DNA of 64,000 nucleotides from CAIWHR01 sp963741355 (GCA_963741355.1 CAVUIG010000009.1:96113-160112), one strand, 5' to 3'; positions 42,724-52,888 are shown, numbered from the stretch's first letter. The notes: a model not told the origin generated them from the letters alone. A program made the numbers and translations.

Positions 42724-43955
42724 ATGACCCCATACCCCCCGCTGCAATTGCACGTGCCCGAGCCGTCAGCGCGGCCGGGACACGAAACCGATTTCTCGTA
42801 CCTGCGCGTCGTTCCCGCCGGTGCCGTGCGGCAACCGCCGATCGACTCGAGGCCATCGCAAACCGCCGATATCGCCGACGCGATGGTCCGCGTGCTCGAC
42901 GACGAGGGGCGCGCGGTCGGACCCTGGGATCCGCACGCGGACCCCGAGCTGCTGCGCAGCGGGTTGCGCACGATGCTGAAGACCCGCGTCTTCGACGCGC
43001 GGATGCTGACCGCGCAACGGCAGAAGAAGATCTCGTTCTACATGCAGAGCCTCGGCGAGGAGGCGATCGGCATCGGGCAGGCCATGGCCCTTGCGCCGGA
43101 CGACATGTGCTTTCCCACGTATCGCCAGCAGGGAATCCTGATCGCACGCGGCTACCCTCTCGCCGACATGATGTGCCAGTGTTTCTCCAACGAACGTGAC
43201 CCGGTCCTCGGGCGGCAGATGCCGGTGATGTACTCGTCGCGCAAGCACGGCTTCTACTCGATCGCGGGCAATGTCGGCCTCCAGTACATCCAGGCGGTGG
43301 GATGGGCGATGGCCTCGGCGATCAAGGGGGACACGCGCATCGCCTCGGCCTGGATCGGCGACGGCTCGACGGCGGAGCCCGATTTCCACAACGCGCTCAC
43401 CTTCGCCGCGGTGTACTCGCCGCCGGTGATCCTCAACATCGTCAACAACCAGTGGGCGATCTCCTCGTTCACGGGCATCGCGGGCGGCGAAGCGGCCACC
43501 TTCTCCGCGCGCGGGCTTGGCAACGGCATCCTGTCGCTGCGCGTGGACGGCAACGATTTCCTCGCGGTCCTGTCGGTGTCGCGCTGGGCGGCCGAGCGTG
43601 CGCGCCGCGGCTTCGGGCCTACGCTGATCGAATGGATCACCTACCGCGCCGGCGCGCATTCCACGGCGGACGATCCGTCCAAGTACCGGCCGGCCGATGA
43701 TTGGGCGCGCTTTCCGCTGGGCGATCCGGTCGCGCGACTGCAGAAGCACCTGATCCAGATCGGCGTGTGGTCCGACGAGGAGCATGCCCAGGCACAGAAG
43801 GAAGTGACGGACGAGGTCCTCTCGGCACAGAAGATCGCGGAAAGCTACGGTACGCTGGCCTCGGGCCATGTCCACGACGCTTCGACGATGTTCGAGGACG
43901 TCTACAAGGACATGCCTGCTCATTTGCGCCGGCAACGCGAAAGCTGGGAGCCTGA
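42724..43955 (+). CDS. bkdA1: Branched-chain 2-oxoacid dehydrogenase E1 subunit alpha (one late frameshift)
   Basis: Thiamine-diphosphate-dependent decarboxylase subunit for valine, leucine and isoleucine oxoacids. It starts MTPYPPLQLHVPEPSARPG, close to Pseudomonas BkdA1. The TPP motif runs from WIGDGSTAEPDFHNALTF to NIVNNQWAISS; the phosphorylation-loop-like YRAGAHSTADDPSKYRPAD is present. About 410 residues. The frame changes near 43940: the natural end is KLGA with TGA at 43955, three bases before the next ATG. First gene of bkdA1-bkdA2-bkdB; no lpd (E3) gene is present in the window. Confidence 0.93.
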
Positions 43956-43957
43956 CG

Positions 43958-44974
43958 ATGGCCATGATGACGATGGTCCAGGCGATCCGCTCGGCGCTGG
44001 ACGTCATGCTCGGGCGCGACGCCAACGTCGTGGTGTTCGGCGAAGACGTCGGCTATTTCGGAGGCGTGTTCCGCTGCACGGACGGTCTGCAAGCCAAATA
44101 TGGCACGTCGCGCGTATTCGACGCGCCGATCGCCGAAGGCGGCATCGTCGGCGCAGCGATCGGCATGGGCGCGTACGGAATTCGCCCGGTGGCGGAGATC
44201 CAGTTCGCCGATTACATGTATCCCGGCTACGACCAGATCGTGTCGGGCGCGGCGCGCCTGCGCTATCGCTCCGCCGGCGATTTCACGTCGCCGATCACGA
44301 TCCGCATGCCCTGCGGCGGCGGCATTTATGGCGGGCAGACGCACAGCCAGAGCCCCGAGGCGCTGTTCACGCACGTGTGCGGCTTGCGCACCGTGATGCC
44401 GTCCAATCCCGTCGACGCCAAGGGCCTGCTGATCGCGTCGATCGAATGCGACGACCCGGTCATCTTCCTGGAGCCGAAGCGCATCTACAACGGTCCGTTC
44501 GACGGTCATCACGAGCGGCCGATCGTGTCCTGGTCGGGCCACGCGCTCGCGGAAGTCCCCGAGGGGCATTACACGGTGCCGCTCGAATCGGCCGCGGTGC
44601 GCCGCTCCGGTACTGCGCTCACCGTGCTGACCTACGGCACGATGGTGTGGGTGTCGGAGGCCGCGGTCCGCGAAACCGGAATCGACGCCGAGATCATCGA
44701 CCTCCGCAGCCTCTGGCCGCTCGACCTCGACACAATTGTCGCATCGGTGAAGAAGACGGGCCGCTGCGTGATTGTCCACGAGGCGACGCGGACCAGCGGT
44801 TTCGGTGCTGAACTGGCGGCGCTGGTGCAGGAGCATTGCTTCTTCCACCTCGAGGCACCGATCGAGCGCGTGACCGGATGGGATACGCCTTATCCGCATG
44901 CGCAGGAGTGGGCCTATTTCCCCGGCCCGGATCGCGTCGGCAAGGCGCTCCGGCGCACACTGGAGGCGAAATGA
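43958..44974 (+). CDS. bkdA2: Branched-chain 2-oxoacid dehydrogenase E1 subunit beta
   Basis: A 338-residue transketolase-like subunit completing the E1 heterotetramer. It starts MAMMTMVQAIRSALDVMLGR two bases after the bkdA1 stop, implying translational coupling. Conserved parts are VVFGEDVGYFGGVFRCTDG, DAPIAEGGIVGAAIGMGAYG, PVAEIQFADYMYPGYDQIVS and the C-terminal WDTPYPHAQEWAYFPG. Intact frame. The product binds TPP with E1alpha and transfers the acyl group to E2. Confidence 0.95.
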   Translation: MAMMTMVQAIRSALDVMLGRDANVVVFGEDVGYFGGVFRCTDGLQAKYGTSRVFDAPIAEGGIVGAAIGMGAYGIRPVAEIQFADYMYPGYDQIVSGAARLRYRSAGDFTSPITIRMPCGGGIYGGQTHSQSPEALFTHVCGLRTVMPSNPVDAKGLLIASIECDDPVIFLEPKRIYNGPFDGHHERPIVSWSGHALAEVPEGHYTVPLESAAVRRSGTALTVLTYGTMVWVSEAAVRETGIDAEIIDLRSLWPLDLDTIVASVKKTGRCVIVHEATRTSGFGAELAALVQEHCFFHLEAPIERVTGWDTPYPHAQEWAYFPGPDRVGKALRRTLEAK

Positions 44975-45020
44975 GCGCGCTGCCCGCGCAGTGGGCGAGC
45001 CTGGGGGAGGTTACCTAGTC

Positions 45021-46238
45021 ATGGGCATCCATGTGGTGAAGGTTCCGGACATCGGCGAAGGCATTGCCGAGGTCGAGGTGGTCGCGTGGCACGTCCAGCC
45101 TGGTGACGCGGTCGTCGCAGATCAGACCCTCGCCGATGTGATGACCGACAAGGCCACCGTCGAGGTCCCATCCCCGATCACGGGCACGGTGATCGCCATC
45201 AACGCCAACGCTGGTGACAAGGTCGCGGTGGGCAGCGAGCTCCTGCGACTGGGGACGACGGCAGCGGACACCGCCGCAAGAGTGGTGAACATGCCGTGGC
45301 CCTCGAGACTTCGCCCCGCGCAAGCGACTGCCCCGCGTGCGGACACCGCGCCACTGGCGTCCACACCAAACGAGAAGCCGCTCGCATCGCCGTCGGTACG
45401 CCATCATGCGCGGGAGTTGGGTGTGGAGCTTTCGCAGGTCCGCGGGACCGGGCCCGGCGGACGAATCGCGCACGACGACGTCGTGCGGCACGCGGCGGAT
45501 CGTACTGCGAGACCGGCCATCGTCCAGCGCTATGCCGAGCGCGACGGCGAACACGCGGTCCCGGTGATCGGGCTGCGACGGCAGATTGCGCAACACATGC
45601 AGGCGTCGCTGCGAATTCCGCACTTCACCTACGTGGAGGAAGTCGACGTCACCGAGCTCGAGGCCCTGCGTTCGAAGCTCAACGAGCGATTCGGCGCGAC
45701 GCGGGAGCGGCTCACCCTCCTGCCGTTCCTGATGCGGGCGATCGTGCTTGCCGTTCCCGTATTCCCGCAGATGAATGCGCGGTTCGACGACGAGCAGGGC
45801 ATCGTGACCCGCTTCGACGCCGTGAATATCGGGATCGCGACCCAAACCGATGCCGGGCTGACGGTGCCGGTCGTGCGGCACGCCGAGGCGCGCGACCTGT
45901 GGGCGAGCGCAGCCGAGGTCGCCCGGCTGGCCGGCGCCGCGCGCGCGGGCAAGGCGACGCGCGACGAGCTTTCGGGATCGACGATCACGATCACGAGCCT
46001 CGGCCCGCTCGGCGGCATCGTTACCACGCCGGTGATCAACGCGCCGGAAGTGGCCATCGTGGGCGTGAACCGGATCGTCGAGCGGCCCGTCATGCGCGCG
46101 AACGCGATCGTGCCGCGGCGACTGATGAACCTCTCGTCGTCGTTCGACCACCGGGTGATCGATGGGCAGCATGCCGCGGAGTTCGTGCAGGCCCTGCGAG
46201 GCTATCTGGAGTGCCCGGCACTGCTGTTCGTCGAATAA
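45021..46238 (+). CDS. bkdB: Branched-chain 2-oxoacid dehydrogenase E2 (dihydrolipoamide acyltransferase)
   Basis: A 405-residue core enzyme. An N-terminal lipoyl domain (VPDIGEGIAEVEVVAWHVQP; lipoylated Lys in VMTDKATVEVPSP, about residue 44) is followed by a linker, a peripheral subunit-binding domain (HHARELGVELSQVRGTGPGG) and the catalytic domain ending with SSSFDHRVIDGQHAAEFVQ, the HxxxDG acyltransferase motif. The ribosome site GGGGAGG ends 10 bases before ATG 45021. It receives the acyl group from BkdA1/BkdA2. The partner E3 must be encoded elsewhere; the flavoprotein downstream is not a dihydrolipoamide dehydrogenase. Confidence 0.95.
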   Translation: MGIHVVKVPDIGEGIAEVEVVAWHVQPGDAVVADQTLADVMTDKATVEVPSPITGTVIAINANAGDKVAVGSELLRLGTTAADTAARVVNMPWPSRLRPAQATAPRADTAPLASTPNEKPLASPSVRHHARELGVELSQVRGTGPGGRIAHDDVVRHAADRTARPAIVQRYAERDGEHAVPVIGLRRQIAQHMQASLRIPHFTYVEEVDVTELEALRSKLNERFGATRERLTLLPFLMRAIVLAVPVFPQMNARFDDEQGIVTRFDAVNIGIATQTDAGLTVPVVRHAEARDLWASAAEVARLAGAARAGKATRDELSGSTITITSLGPLGGIVTTPVINAPEVAIVGVNRIVERPVMRANAIVPRRLMNLSSSFDHRVIDGQHAAEFVQALRGYLECPALLFVE

Positions 46239-46616
46239 CCTGTGTCGCGATTTCGATGCAATGCGCAGAGATTCGGTTATGCATCGCCCGCGGAGCTTAC
46301 TGGGCCGTCCTCACTTCGTCTGCGCTGACACGACGAAGGCGATGCCGACCCCAATGCGGACCACGATCGCACCGCCCGCGAGCAGGACAGATATACGGCG
46401 AGGGCCGTGCAACTAGACCCCTTCGAGGCGCCGGTGTGCGCCAGATCCTCGCGTACCCGAACAAATCCACTTCACCGCCGTGCATCCCGCATTGACCACG
46501 GCTGACGGCGAAGAGACAATCCCGGAAGTGCTGGAAGTGCCGTTGGAATTCCTTTCCTTCCGGAGCCGCCGTCGCGTCGACCGGTCGCTCGAAGCATTTG
46601 ACCTAGAATGCGCGCC
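46239..46616. other. Intergenic region without recognisable gene
   Basis: 378 bases between bkdB and the receiver/flavoprotein fusion. Short open frames exist on both strands but none has coding character or known motifs. A TAGAAT box at 46604-46609 sits too close to the start and lacks a -35. No terminator hairpin is apparent for the bkd operon. Confidence 0.4.
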
Positions 46617-48356
46617 ATGGGCCAGCCCGTTCTGCTTGCCATCGACGACGATGAGAGCCTGCTGGGCGACATCGAACGCGAGCTGCGCGATCGGTACGCG
46701 CGGCACTATCAGGTGGTCTGCGTGCGATCGCCCGCGGAGGCGCGTGCGCACCTCGCGGACTTTGCCGCCTCGGGCGTCGAGGTCGCCCTGGTGCTGGCCG
46801 GCCGGTCGGCCGCGGAGGTGCCCGCCAGCGAGCTACTCGCCGAGGTCCGGCAGCTCCACCCCCGGGCCAAGCGAGCCCTGGTGGTGGCGTTCGGCGACTG
46901 GGGCCAGAAGGCGGTCGGCGACGAGATCTTCGAGGGGGTGGCCGACGGTCGGTTCGATCACTATGTGCTCCGACCGGCAGAGTCGCCCGACGAGCTGTTC
47001 CACCAGACGATCTCGAGCATGCTGCTCGAGTGGTGGGACGCGAACCGAGCCTCGCCGCACATGGTGCACATCGTGGGCGAGTCGTGGACGGGACGGGCCT
47101 ACGAGCTGCGCGAGGCGCTCAAGCAGTGCGCGGTGGTGCACAACTTCTGCCTGGCCGACTCGGACGAGGGTCGGGCGCTGGTCGCCGCGGCCCCCGAGGG
47201 GGCCGAGCTCCCGCTCGTCGTGTTCCCCAACGGCACGGTCCTCGAGAACCCGAGCAACGCCGAGGTGGCATTGGCCGCCGGCGGTGCCGTCAACCCCGAG
47301 CGGGTGGACTTCGACGTGATCATCGTCGGGGCCGGTCCCGCGGGCTTGTCGGCCGCGGTGTACGGCGCCTCGGAAGGGTTCCGCACGTTGGTGGTCGACA
47401 AGGGCGGCATCGGCGGCCAGGCCACGTCGAGCTCACTCATCAGGAACTACCTCGGGTTCCCGCGCGGCATCAGCGGCCGGCAGCTGGCCCAGAGCGCGTA
47501 CAACCAGGCGTGGGTGTTCGGGGCGGAGTTCGTATTCATGCAGTCGGTCACGGGGCTCGCCCGTGACGGTGACCAGCTCGTGGTCACGCTGTCCGACAGC
47601 GGCCCGGTGCGCTGCTCCGCGGTGATCCTGGCGATGGGCGCCAGGTATCGCCGGCTCGACGTGCCGTCGCTGGAAGCATTGATCGGGGCCGGCGTGTTCT
47701 ACGGGGGTCCGACATCTGAGGCATCGGCATTCACCGGTCGCGATGTCTTCATCGTCGGAGGCGCCAACTCGGCGGGGCAAGCCGCGCTGCACCTCGCTCG
47801 GTACGCCCGCACCGTCACGCTGGTGGTGCGGGCCGATTCGCTCCGCGCCGGGATGTCCGAGTACCTCGTGCGCCAGATCGAGGCGACCGACAATATCGAG
47901 GCGCGGCTCGGCTGCCAGGTGGTGGGCGGTGGCGGCGACGGACGGCTCGAGCACCTGGTGCTGCGCGACATCGGGTCGCAGACAGAAGCCACGGTCGAGG
48001 CGAACGCGCTCTTCCTCCTGATCGGCGCCCAGCCGAACACCGATTGGCTTCCGCCGGATATCGAACGGGATGAGCAGGGATTCGTCCTCACGGGAGCAGA
48101 TGTCTCGCAGCGTCGCGCATCGCCTCTCGATCGCAGTCCGTTTCTCCTCGAGACGAGCATGCCAGGCGTGTTCGCCGCCGGCGACGTCCGCCACGGTGCA
48201 GTGAAGCGTGTCGCCTCGGCGGTCGGTGAAGGCTCCATCGCCATTCAGTTCCTTCATCAGCTCTTCGCCGCTGAGCAACGCCAGCCGCGCGGCCGATCCG
48301 AGGAACATCGCAGCACTCTCGGCCAGGCCGGGGTCGTCCCCTCCCAGCCTCCGTAA
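46617..48356 (+). CDS. Receiver-like / thioredoxin-like / thioredoxin reductase-like flavoprotein fusion
   Basis: About 580 residues, intact frame. The N-terminal part begins like a response regulator (VLLAIDDDESLLGDIEREL), but the strand where the phosphoacceptor Asp should sit reads VEVALVLAGRSAAEV and lacks it. A short thioredoxin-fold-like middle follows (HIVGESWTGRAYELREALKQ, LPLVVFPNGTVLENPSN) without a CxxC. From about residue 235 comes a TrxR-like FAD/NAD(P) reductase: IIVGAGPAGLSAAVYGASEG, VDKGGIGGQATSSS, VFIVGGANSAGQAALHLARY and PGVFAAGDVRHGAVKRVASA. The redox CxxC of thioredoxin reductase is replaced by GGPTSEA, so it may reduce a non-thiol acceptor, like ferredoxin-NADP reductases of this fold. 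ATG 46608 is an alternative start. Confidence 0.75.
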   Translation: MGQPVLLAIDDDESLLGDIERELRDRYARHYQVVCVRSPAEARAHLADFAASGVEVALVLAGRSAAEVPASELLAEVRQLHPRAKRALVVAFGDWGQKAVGDEIFEGVADGRFDHYVLRPAESPDELFHQTISSMLLEWWDANRASPHMVHIVGESWTGRAYELREALKQCAVVHNFCLADSDEGRALVAAAPEGAELPLVVFPNGTVLENPSNAEVALAAGGAVNPERVDFDVIIVGAGPAGLSAAVYGASEGFRTLVVDKGGIGGQATSSSLIRNYLGFPRGISGRQLAQSAYNQAWVFGAEFVFMQSVTGLARDGDQLVVTLSDSGPVRCSAVILAMGARYRRLDVPSLEALIGAGVFYGGPTSEASAFTGRDVFIVGGANSAGQAALHLARYARTVTLVVRADSLRAGMSEYLVRQIEATDNIEARLGCQVVGGGGDGRLEHLVLRDIGSQTEATVEANALFLLIGAQPNTDWLPPDIERDEQGFVLTGADVSQRRASPLDRSPFLLETSMPGVFAAGDVRHGAVKRVASAVGEGSIAIQFLHQLFAAEQRQPRGRSEEHRSTLGQAGVVPSQPP

Positions 48357-48474
48357 GGCACCGTGATGATCTCAAGCCAGCCTGCCGGGTCCGCGGATTA
48401 CTCGAGTACGAGGATGCCGAGACGACGGGCAGCCGGGATCACGGAGGGGGTTTCTCGGTCGATGCCAGGAGATC

Positions 48475-48680
48475 GCATGTGCCTGGAGCGACTGCTGCGC
48501 TATTGCGCCCGGCCGGCCTTTGCGCTGGAGTGACTGCGTGAAATCCCATGCAGAGCGCTTGGTCTACGAGAGCGTCAAGCCCGGAGCGGGCGGCAGCGTA
48601 AGGGGCTGATGCTGGAAACCCCACTCGAACTGATCGAGCGGCTGGCGCCGCCGCCACGCGGCCGACAGGCTGCTGAACCT
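48475..48680 (+). pseudogene. Remnant of IS91-family (Y2) transposase, C-terminal fragment
   Basis: Translation on the plus strand in shifting frames gives CLERLLRYCARPAFALE, then RLVYESVKPGAGGSV, then TPLELIERLAPPPR. In IS91/IS801-type transposases these segments follow in the same order near the C-terminus. Stops and frame changes (about 48532 and 48590) separate them, and the N-terminal catalytic part with the Tyr motif is absent, so it is inactive. It sits 120 bases downstream of the flavoprotein fusion. The remaining bases of the 48357-48810 gap show nothing recognisable. Confidence 0.6.
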
Positions 48681-48810
48681 CAGGAAGCAGCCATTCGTTT
48701 GTCCGGACCCCGAATGGCTCTCCTGGTTCGGAAGCGGCCATCCACATAGGCACACGCTGCGAGCCGTTTGGTTATCAATTCGCGGTATTGCGCGTGCTCG
48801 CCTCCGATCG

Positions 48811-50404
48811 TCACGGTACGTAGCCCGGGATCGCGCGCTCGTCGACGGCGTCGATCTGCGCCGGATCGAGGTGCGCCGTGGCGTACTCGAGGTAGACCTT
48901 TCGTCGCACGAAGACGTCGAAGAGATCCGGATCGACGTGCCCGTTCTCCTTCATCCGGCCGAGGATCGCCAGCGATTCGGAGAGCGTCTTCGCTTTCTTG
49001 TAGGGCCGGTCGGGCGCAGTCAGCGCCTCGAAGACGTCGGCGATGCCCATCATCCGCGCCTGCCACGACATGTCGGCGCGTGACAATCCGCGCGGATATC
49101 CCTTGCCGTCCATCCGCTCGTGATGGCCTCCCGCATACTCGGGGACGTGCGTGAGGTGGCGCGGCCAGGGCAGTGCTTCCAGCATGCGGATCGTCGCGAC
49201 GATGTGCTGGTTGATGACGGTCCGCTCGGCCGCCGTCAGCGTCCCGTAGGGAATCGTGAGGTTGGCGACCTCTTCGTCGGTCAGCGCCGGGCGTGAGATG
49301 CCGTCGCGGTCATGAAGCCGGCGCGCCGCGATGCGGCGGACGCGAGCGATGTCCTCGTCCGCCATCCGCTCGGAGCCGACATTGGCGCTGCGCAGGAACG
49401 CGAGATCCGCGGCAAGCTCCGCCTGCTCGGCCACGAGCGCCGCGTCGACCGCGCCGGCATCCTCGCCCGCGAGCCTGCGCTCCAGTGCGCGGATCCGCGC
49501 CTCGCGCGAGAGCGCGTCGAATCGCGCCGCGACGAGATCGATCCGGTCGTGGATCGTCTCGAGCTTCGTCGCCTTGTCGACGACGTGGACCGGCGTCGTG
49601 ATCTTGCCGCAGTCGTGCAGCATCCCCGCCATCCACAGCTCGGCGCGGTCGCGCTCGGACATCCGGAACGGCGCGAGCGGCCCCTCGCGGTGGCGTTGGC
49701 CGCCTCCGCGAGCATCATCGTGAGCCTCGGCACGCGCTGGCAGTGGCCGCTCGTGTACGGCGATTTCTCGTCGATGGCGACGTTGATGAGGTTGACGAGG
49801 CTTGCGAACAGCGACTCCAGGTTCTCGATCAGCAGCTGGTTCGACAGCACGACGCCGGCGAGGCCGGTCATCGCCTCGCAGAGGGCCTCGTGCTGCTGCG
49901 TGAACTCGGTGACGCCGCCGGCGGCATCGAGCGCGTTGACGAGCTGCACCACGCCGATCAGCGCGTCGTCGTGGTCGAGCATCGGGACCGCGAGCATGGA
50001 CTTCGTCCGGTAGCCGTACTGCGCGTCGAAGCGCCGCGCCGACACGAAATCGAATCCGGTGACGGCGTAGACGTCGGCGATGCGGATACTCTGCGCGTGA
50101 TCGCCGCGTGCGCGACGACCGCTGATGATTCGGCGCGCCGCTCGCGTCGTGCAGCGGGATCGAGGGCAGGTGGAGGCCGCGGCGAGGCGTCCCCTGCACG
50201 GACCATCCGAGCGTCGCGTTGCAGACGATCTCGAACGAAAGCGAATCGCCGCGTCGTCGAGCCGGTACAGCGCGCCGCCGTCGGCGCCGGTGAGACGCAC
50301 CGCCTCGGCGAGGATGATCTCGAGCAGCCGCGCCGGTCGCGCTCTCGCGCCAGCGCGCGCCCGATGTCCGACAGGTACTGCACGCTCTCGACGACGACGG
50401 GCAT
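48811..50404 (-). CDS. GAF/HD-GYP c-di-GMP phosphodiesterase (frameshifted)
   Basis: About 530 residues. The N-terminal GAF domain (VRLTGADGGALYRLDDAAI, KSMLAVPMLDHDDALIGVVQ, VNALDAAGGVTEFTQQHEA) senses an unknown signal. The C-terminal HD-GYP domain has the metal motif GMLHDCGKITTP and the signature GHHERMDGKGYPRGL followed by IADVFEALTAPDRPYKKAKT, so hydrolysis of c-di-GMP is expected. Frame changes near 50340, 50250, 50115 and 49680. Between HD and GYP lies an insert of about 120 residues (ALERRLAGEDAGAVDAALVA) typical of a subgroup. Start ATG 50404 (MPVVVESVQYLSDIGR). It is divergent from the ABC pair. Confidence 0.85.
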
Positions 50405-50567
50405 GCGGCGGTCGCTGGCATCGCTGGGCCCTCCTTCCGGAACAGTTTAATGCCGCGCGCGCGTGTCGGGCGCGCTCGCCGACGAGCTGCAGCGGGGATT
50501 TCCGTTACAATCGTTTCGATGCGCGCGGAGCCGCCGGCGCGCAGTTCCGATCAGGATCTCCACGCGC

Positions 50568-51350
50568 ATGAGCGAATCCGGCGCCGCCATCGTGGTCGCG
50601 GACCTCTGCAAGACCTACGACACGGTGGAGGCCGTGCGGGGATCTCGTTCGCGGTGCGGAGGGGCACGACGACCGCGCTTCTCGGAGGCAACGGCGCCGG
50701 CAAAACCACGACGCTGTCGATGTTGATGGGCGTGCTGACGCCGACCGCCGGCAGCGTGACCGTCCTCGGCGAGGAAATGCCGCGGTATCGCGATCGCGTG
50801 CTTCCGCGAATCAACTTCACGTCGCCGTACGTCGACCTGCCGAAGCGGCTGTCGGTGCGGGAGAACCTGGCGTATTCGCCGATCTCTATGGCGTCCGCCA
50901 CGCGAGCCTGCGCATTGCCGAGGTCGCGCGGGACTTCGACTGGGGACCTGCTTCGCCGCCCCTACGGCAGCCTGTCGGCAGGGCAGCGCACGCGCGTCTC
51001 GCTCGCGAAAGCGGTGATCAACGAGCCCGAGGTCCTGTTGCTGGACGAGCCGACCGCGTCGCTCGATCCGGACATCGGCGACCGGATGCGGACCTATCTC
51101 GAGCAGTACCAGCGGCGCACCGGCTGCACGATGCTGCTCGCGTCGCACCACATGGGCGAGGTCGAGCGGATGTGCGACGACGTGATCATGCTGCGCGCGG
51201 GGCGCGTCGTCGACCAGGGCTCGCCGCAGGCGCTGGTCGCCCGCTACGGCCGCGCCAACATGGAGGAGGTGTTCCTCGACATCGCGCGCGGTCGCGACAG
51301 CGGCGAGCGCCTCCCGGGCGGTGGCGTGCGAAGAGGTCACGGCGTCATGA
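50568..51350 (+). CDS. ABC-2-type transporter ATP-binding protein (frameshifted)
   Basis: About 258-residue nucleotide-binding subunit. It starts MSESGAAIVVADLCKTYDTV. Walker A is LLGGNGAGKTTTLSML, the signature is SLSAGQRTRVSLAKAV, and Walker B is EVLLLDEPTASLDPD with the H-loop ASHHMGEVER. Frame changes near 50640, 50872, 50930 and 51315. Its corrected end, VACEEVTAS, stops at TGA 51348-51350 overlapping the permease start (ATGA), so the two are translationally coupled. Closest in layout to drug/polysaccharide-type ABC-2 exporters (NodI/CcmA-like). Substrate unknown. Confidence 0.88.
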
Positions 51351-52187
51351 TCGCGCGCCCGTGCCGACTCGGACCGCTACACCGGCGCCGCCGCGTCGCT
51401 GCTGCGCGTGCGCGCCGTGCTGCGCCGCCACCTCTACCTGATCCTGCGGTCGTGGACGCGCATCGTGTCGATGATGTACTACCCGACGGTCACGATGGTC
51501 GTCTGGGCGTTCCTCACGATCTATCTCGCGCCGACCAACAACTTCCTGCAGAGACGCGCCGGGCTTCTTCATCGGCGCCGTGCTGCTCTGGGACGTGCTG
51601 TTCCGCGGCCAGCTCGGCGTCTCGCTGACGTTCATCGAGGAGCTCTATGCGCGGAACCTCGGCAACCTGTTCGTCTCGCCGCTCACGCTCCCGGAGTTCA
51701 TCGCGGGCCAGCTGACGATGAGCGTGCGTGCGGGCGCTGATCGGCGTGGGCGGCGCCTGCGTGTTCGCGTACCTGCTGTTCCGCTTCTCGATCTTCTCGA
51801 TGGGGTTCGCGCTGATCGCGTTCTTCGTCTGTCTCCTCGTGTTCGGCTGGGCCATCGGCCTCGCGATGTCGGGAATGATCATGCGGCTCGGGCTCGGCGC
51901 CGAGGAGCTCGCGTGGGCGTCGATCTTCGTCGTGGCGCCGGTGTCGGGCGTCTACTATCCGATCGCCGTGCTGCCCGGGTGGATGCAATCGATCGCGTGG
52001 GCGACTGCCGTCGGCGCACATCTTCGAGGGGATGCGCGCGGTGCTGCTGCGCGGCGAGTTCCCCTGGCCGCATCTCTGGATCGCGCTCGGGCTCAACGTC
52101 GTCTACCTGGCGCTCGGCGCGGCCGTATTCGCGTGGGCGGTCCGCTACGCGCGCAATCACGGCACGCTGCTGCAGATGGGCGAGTAG
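51347..52187 (+). CDS. ABC-2-type transporter permease (frameshifted)
   Basis: About 278-residue integral membrane partner of the preceding ATPase. The N-terminal amphipathic segment RVRAVLRRHLYLILRSWTR precedes six hydrophobic stretches, including YYPTVTMVVWAFLTIYLAP, FRFSIFSMGFALIAFFVCLL and WASIFVVAPVSGVYYPIAVL, the last matching the ABC-2 signature region before LPGWMQSIAWATA. It ends YARNHGTLLQMGE at TAG 52187. Frame changes near 51363, 51553, 51730 and 52015. The pair forms a minimal two-gene exporter. Confidence 0.85.
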
Positions 52188-52367
52188 CGCCAATAGCTAC
52201 GGCACATCCCACGAGTACTCGACCGGCGTGCGCACGATCGACGACGAGGCGACCTACCAGCCGCGGCAGTTCCCCTTCACGCCCGCGTCGTTCTGCGATG
52301 TGGGGTCGCTGCCCTATATCCCGGAATTCCGGCGCTGACGCTGCATGGGCTGGCTCGGCGCCGCGAC

Positions 52368-52888
52368 CTACTTCGGCCGCGCCTTCGCCATCTCGGCCTT
52401 CACGCTGCGGAACACGGGCCCCCAGACCGGATGGCCGGCCTCGGCGGGCGTGAGGTCGAAGTTGCCGTCGGCCTCGAACGCCTTGCGGAACTCGTCGCGG
52501 CACGGGCGCTGCCGGCCCGACGCGCAGGCGATGAACGCGAGGTACTTGTGCGCGGTGGCCTGGTCGTGGAAGGCCGGCAGGCCGAGCGACAGCGCGGACT
52601 GGAGTTGCCGCGCCGCGCTCTTGTAGTCGCCGTCCTCGTAGCTTTTCACGCCGCGCTCGAAGTCCTGCTCGGCGCGGCTTTTCTCGCGCGCGCGGCGGCC
52701 GGTTCGCGCGGCGCGGCGGGCCGCAACTCGGGAGGCGGCGCGGCCGGAGGCGGGGCGGCGCTTTCCTTCGGCGGCGGGCTCGCGGGCGCCGCGGGTTCCT
52801 TCGCGGTGGGCGTCGCGCACGCCGCGCACACCAGCGCTAACGCAACGGCGATCGATCCGCGATGCTTGGCGGGCGGGCCGATCGTCAT
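52368..52888 (-). CDS. TssQ-family lipoprotein with TPR (one frameshift)
   Basis: A lipoprotein of about 172 residues. The signal IAVALALVCAACATPT ends in a lipobox (C at about residue 21). A Pro/Ala-rich linker follows, then a compact helical domain FERGVKSYEDGDYKSAARQL, HDQATAHKYLAFIACASGRQ and RPCRDEFRKAFEADGNFDLT, ending GPVFRSVKAEMAKARPK. This pattern matches lipoproteins annotated as TssQ, associated with type VI secretion in betaproteobacteria. The frame changes near 52720. Its ATG overlaps the stop of the PEGA part of the upstream kinase gene (ATGA), so it is co-translated with it. No type VI structural genes are in the window. Confidence 0.75.

Noticed and set aside
46617..48356. Dihydrolipoamide dehydrogenase (E3) for the bkd operon
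   Set aside because: It lacks the CxxxxC disulfide motif and E3 layout; the reductase part is thioredoxin reductase-like.
52189..52338. Short plus-strand frame after the ABC permease containing GVRTIDDEATYQPRQFPF
   Set aside because: No start codon with a ribosome site, no recognised family and only about 46 codons; possibly a gene fragment, but not supportable.
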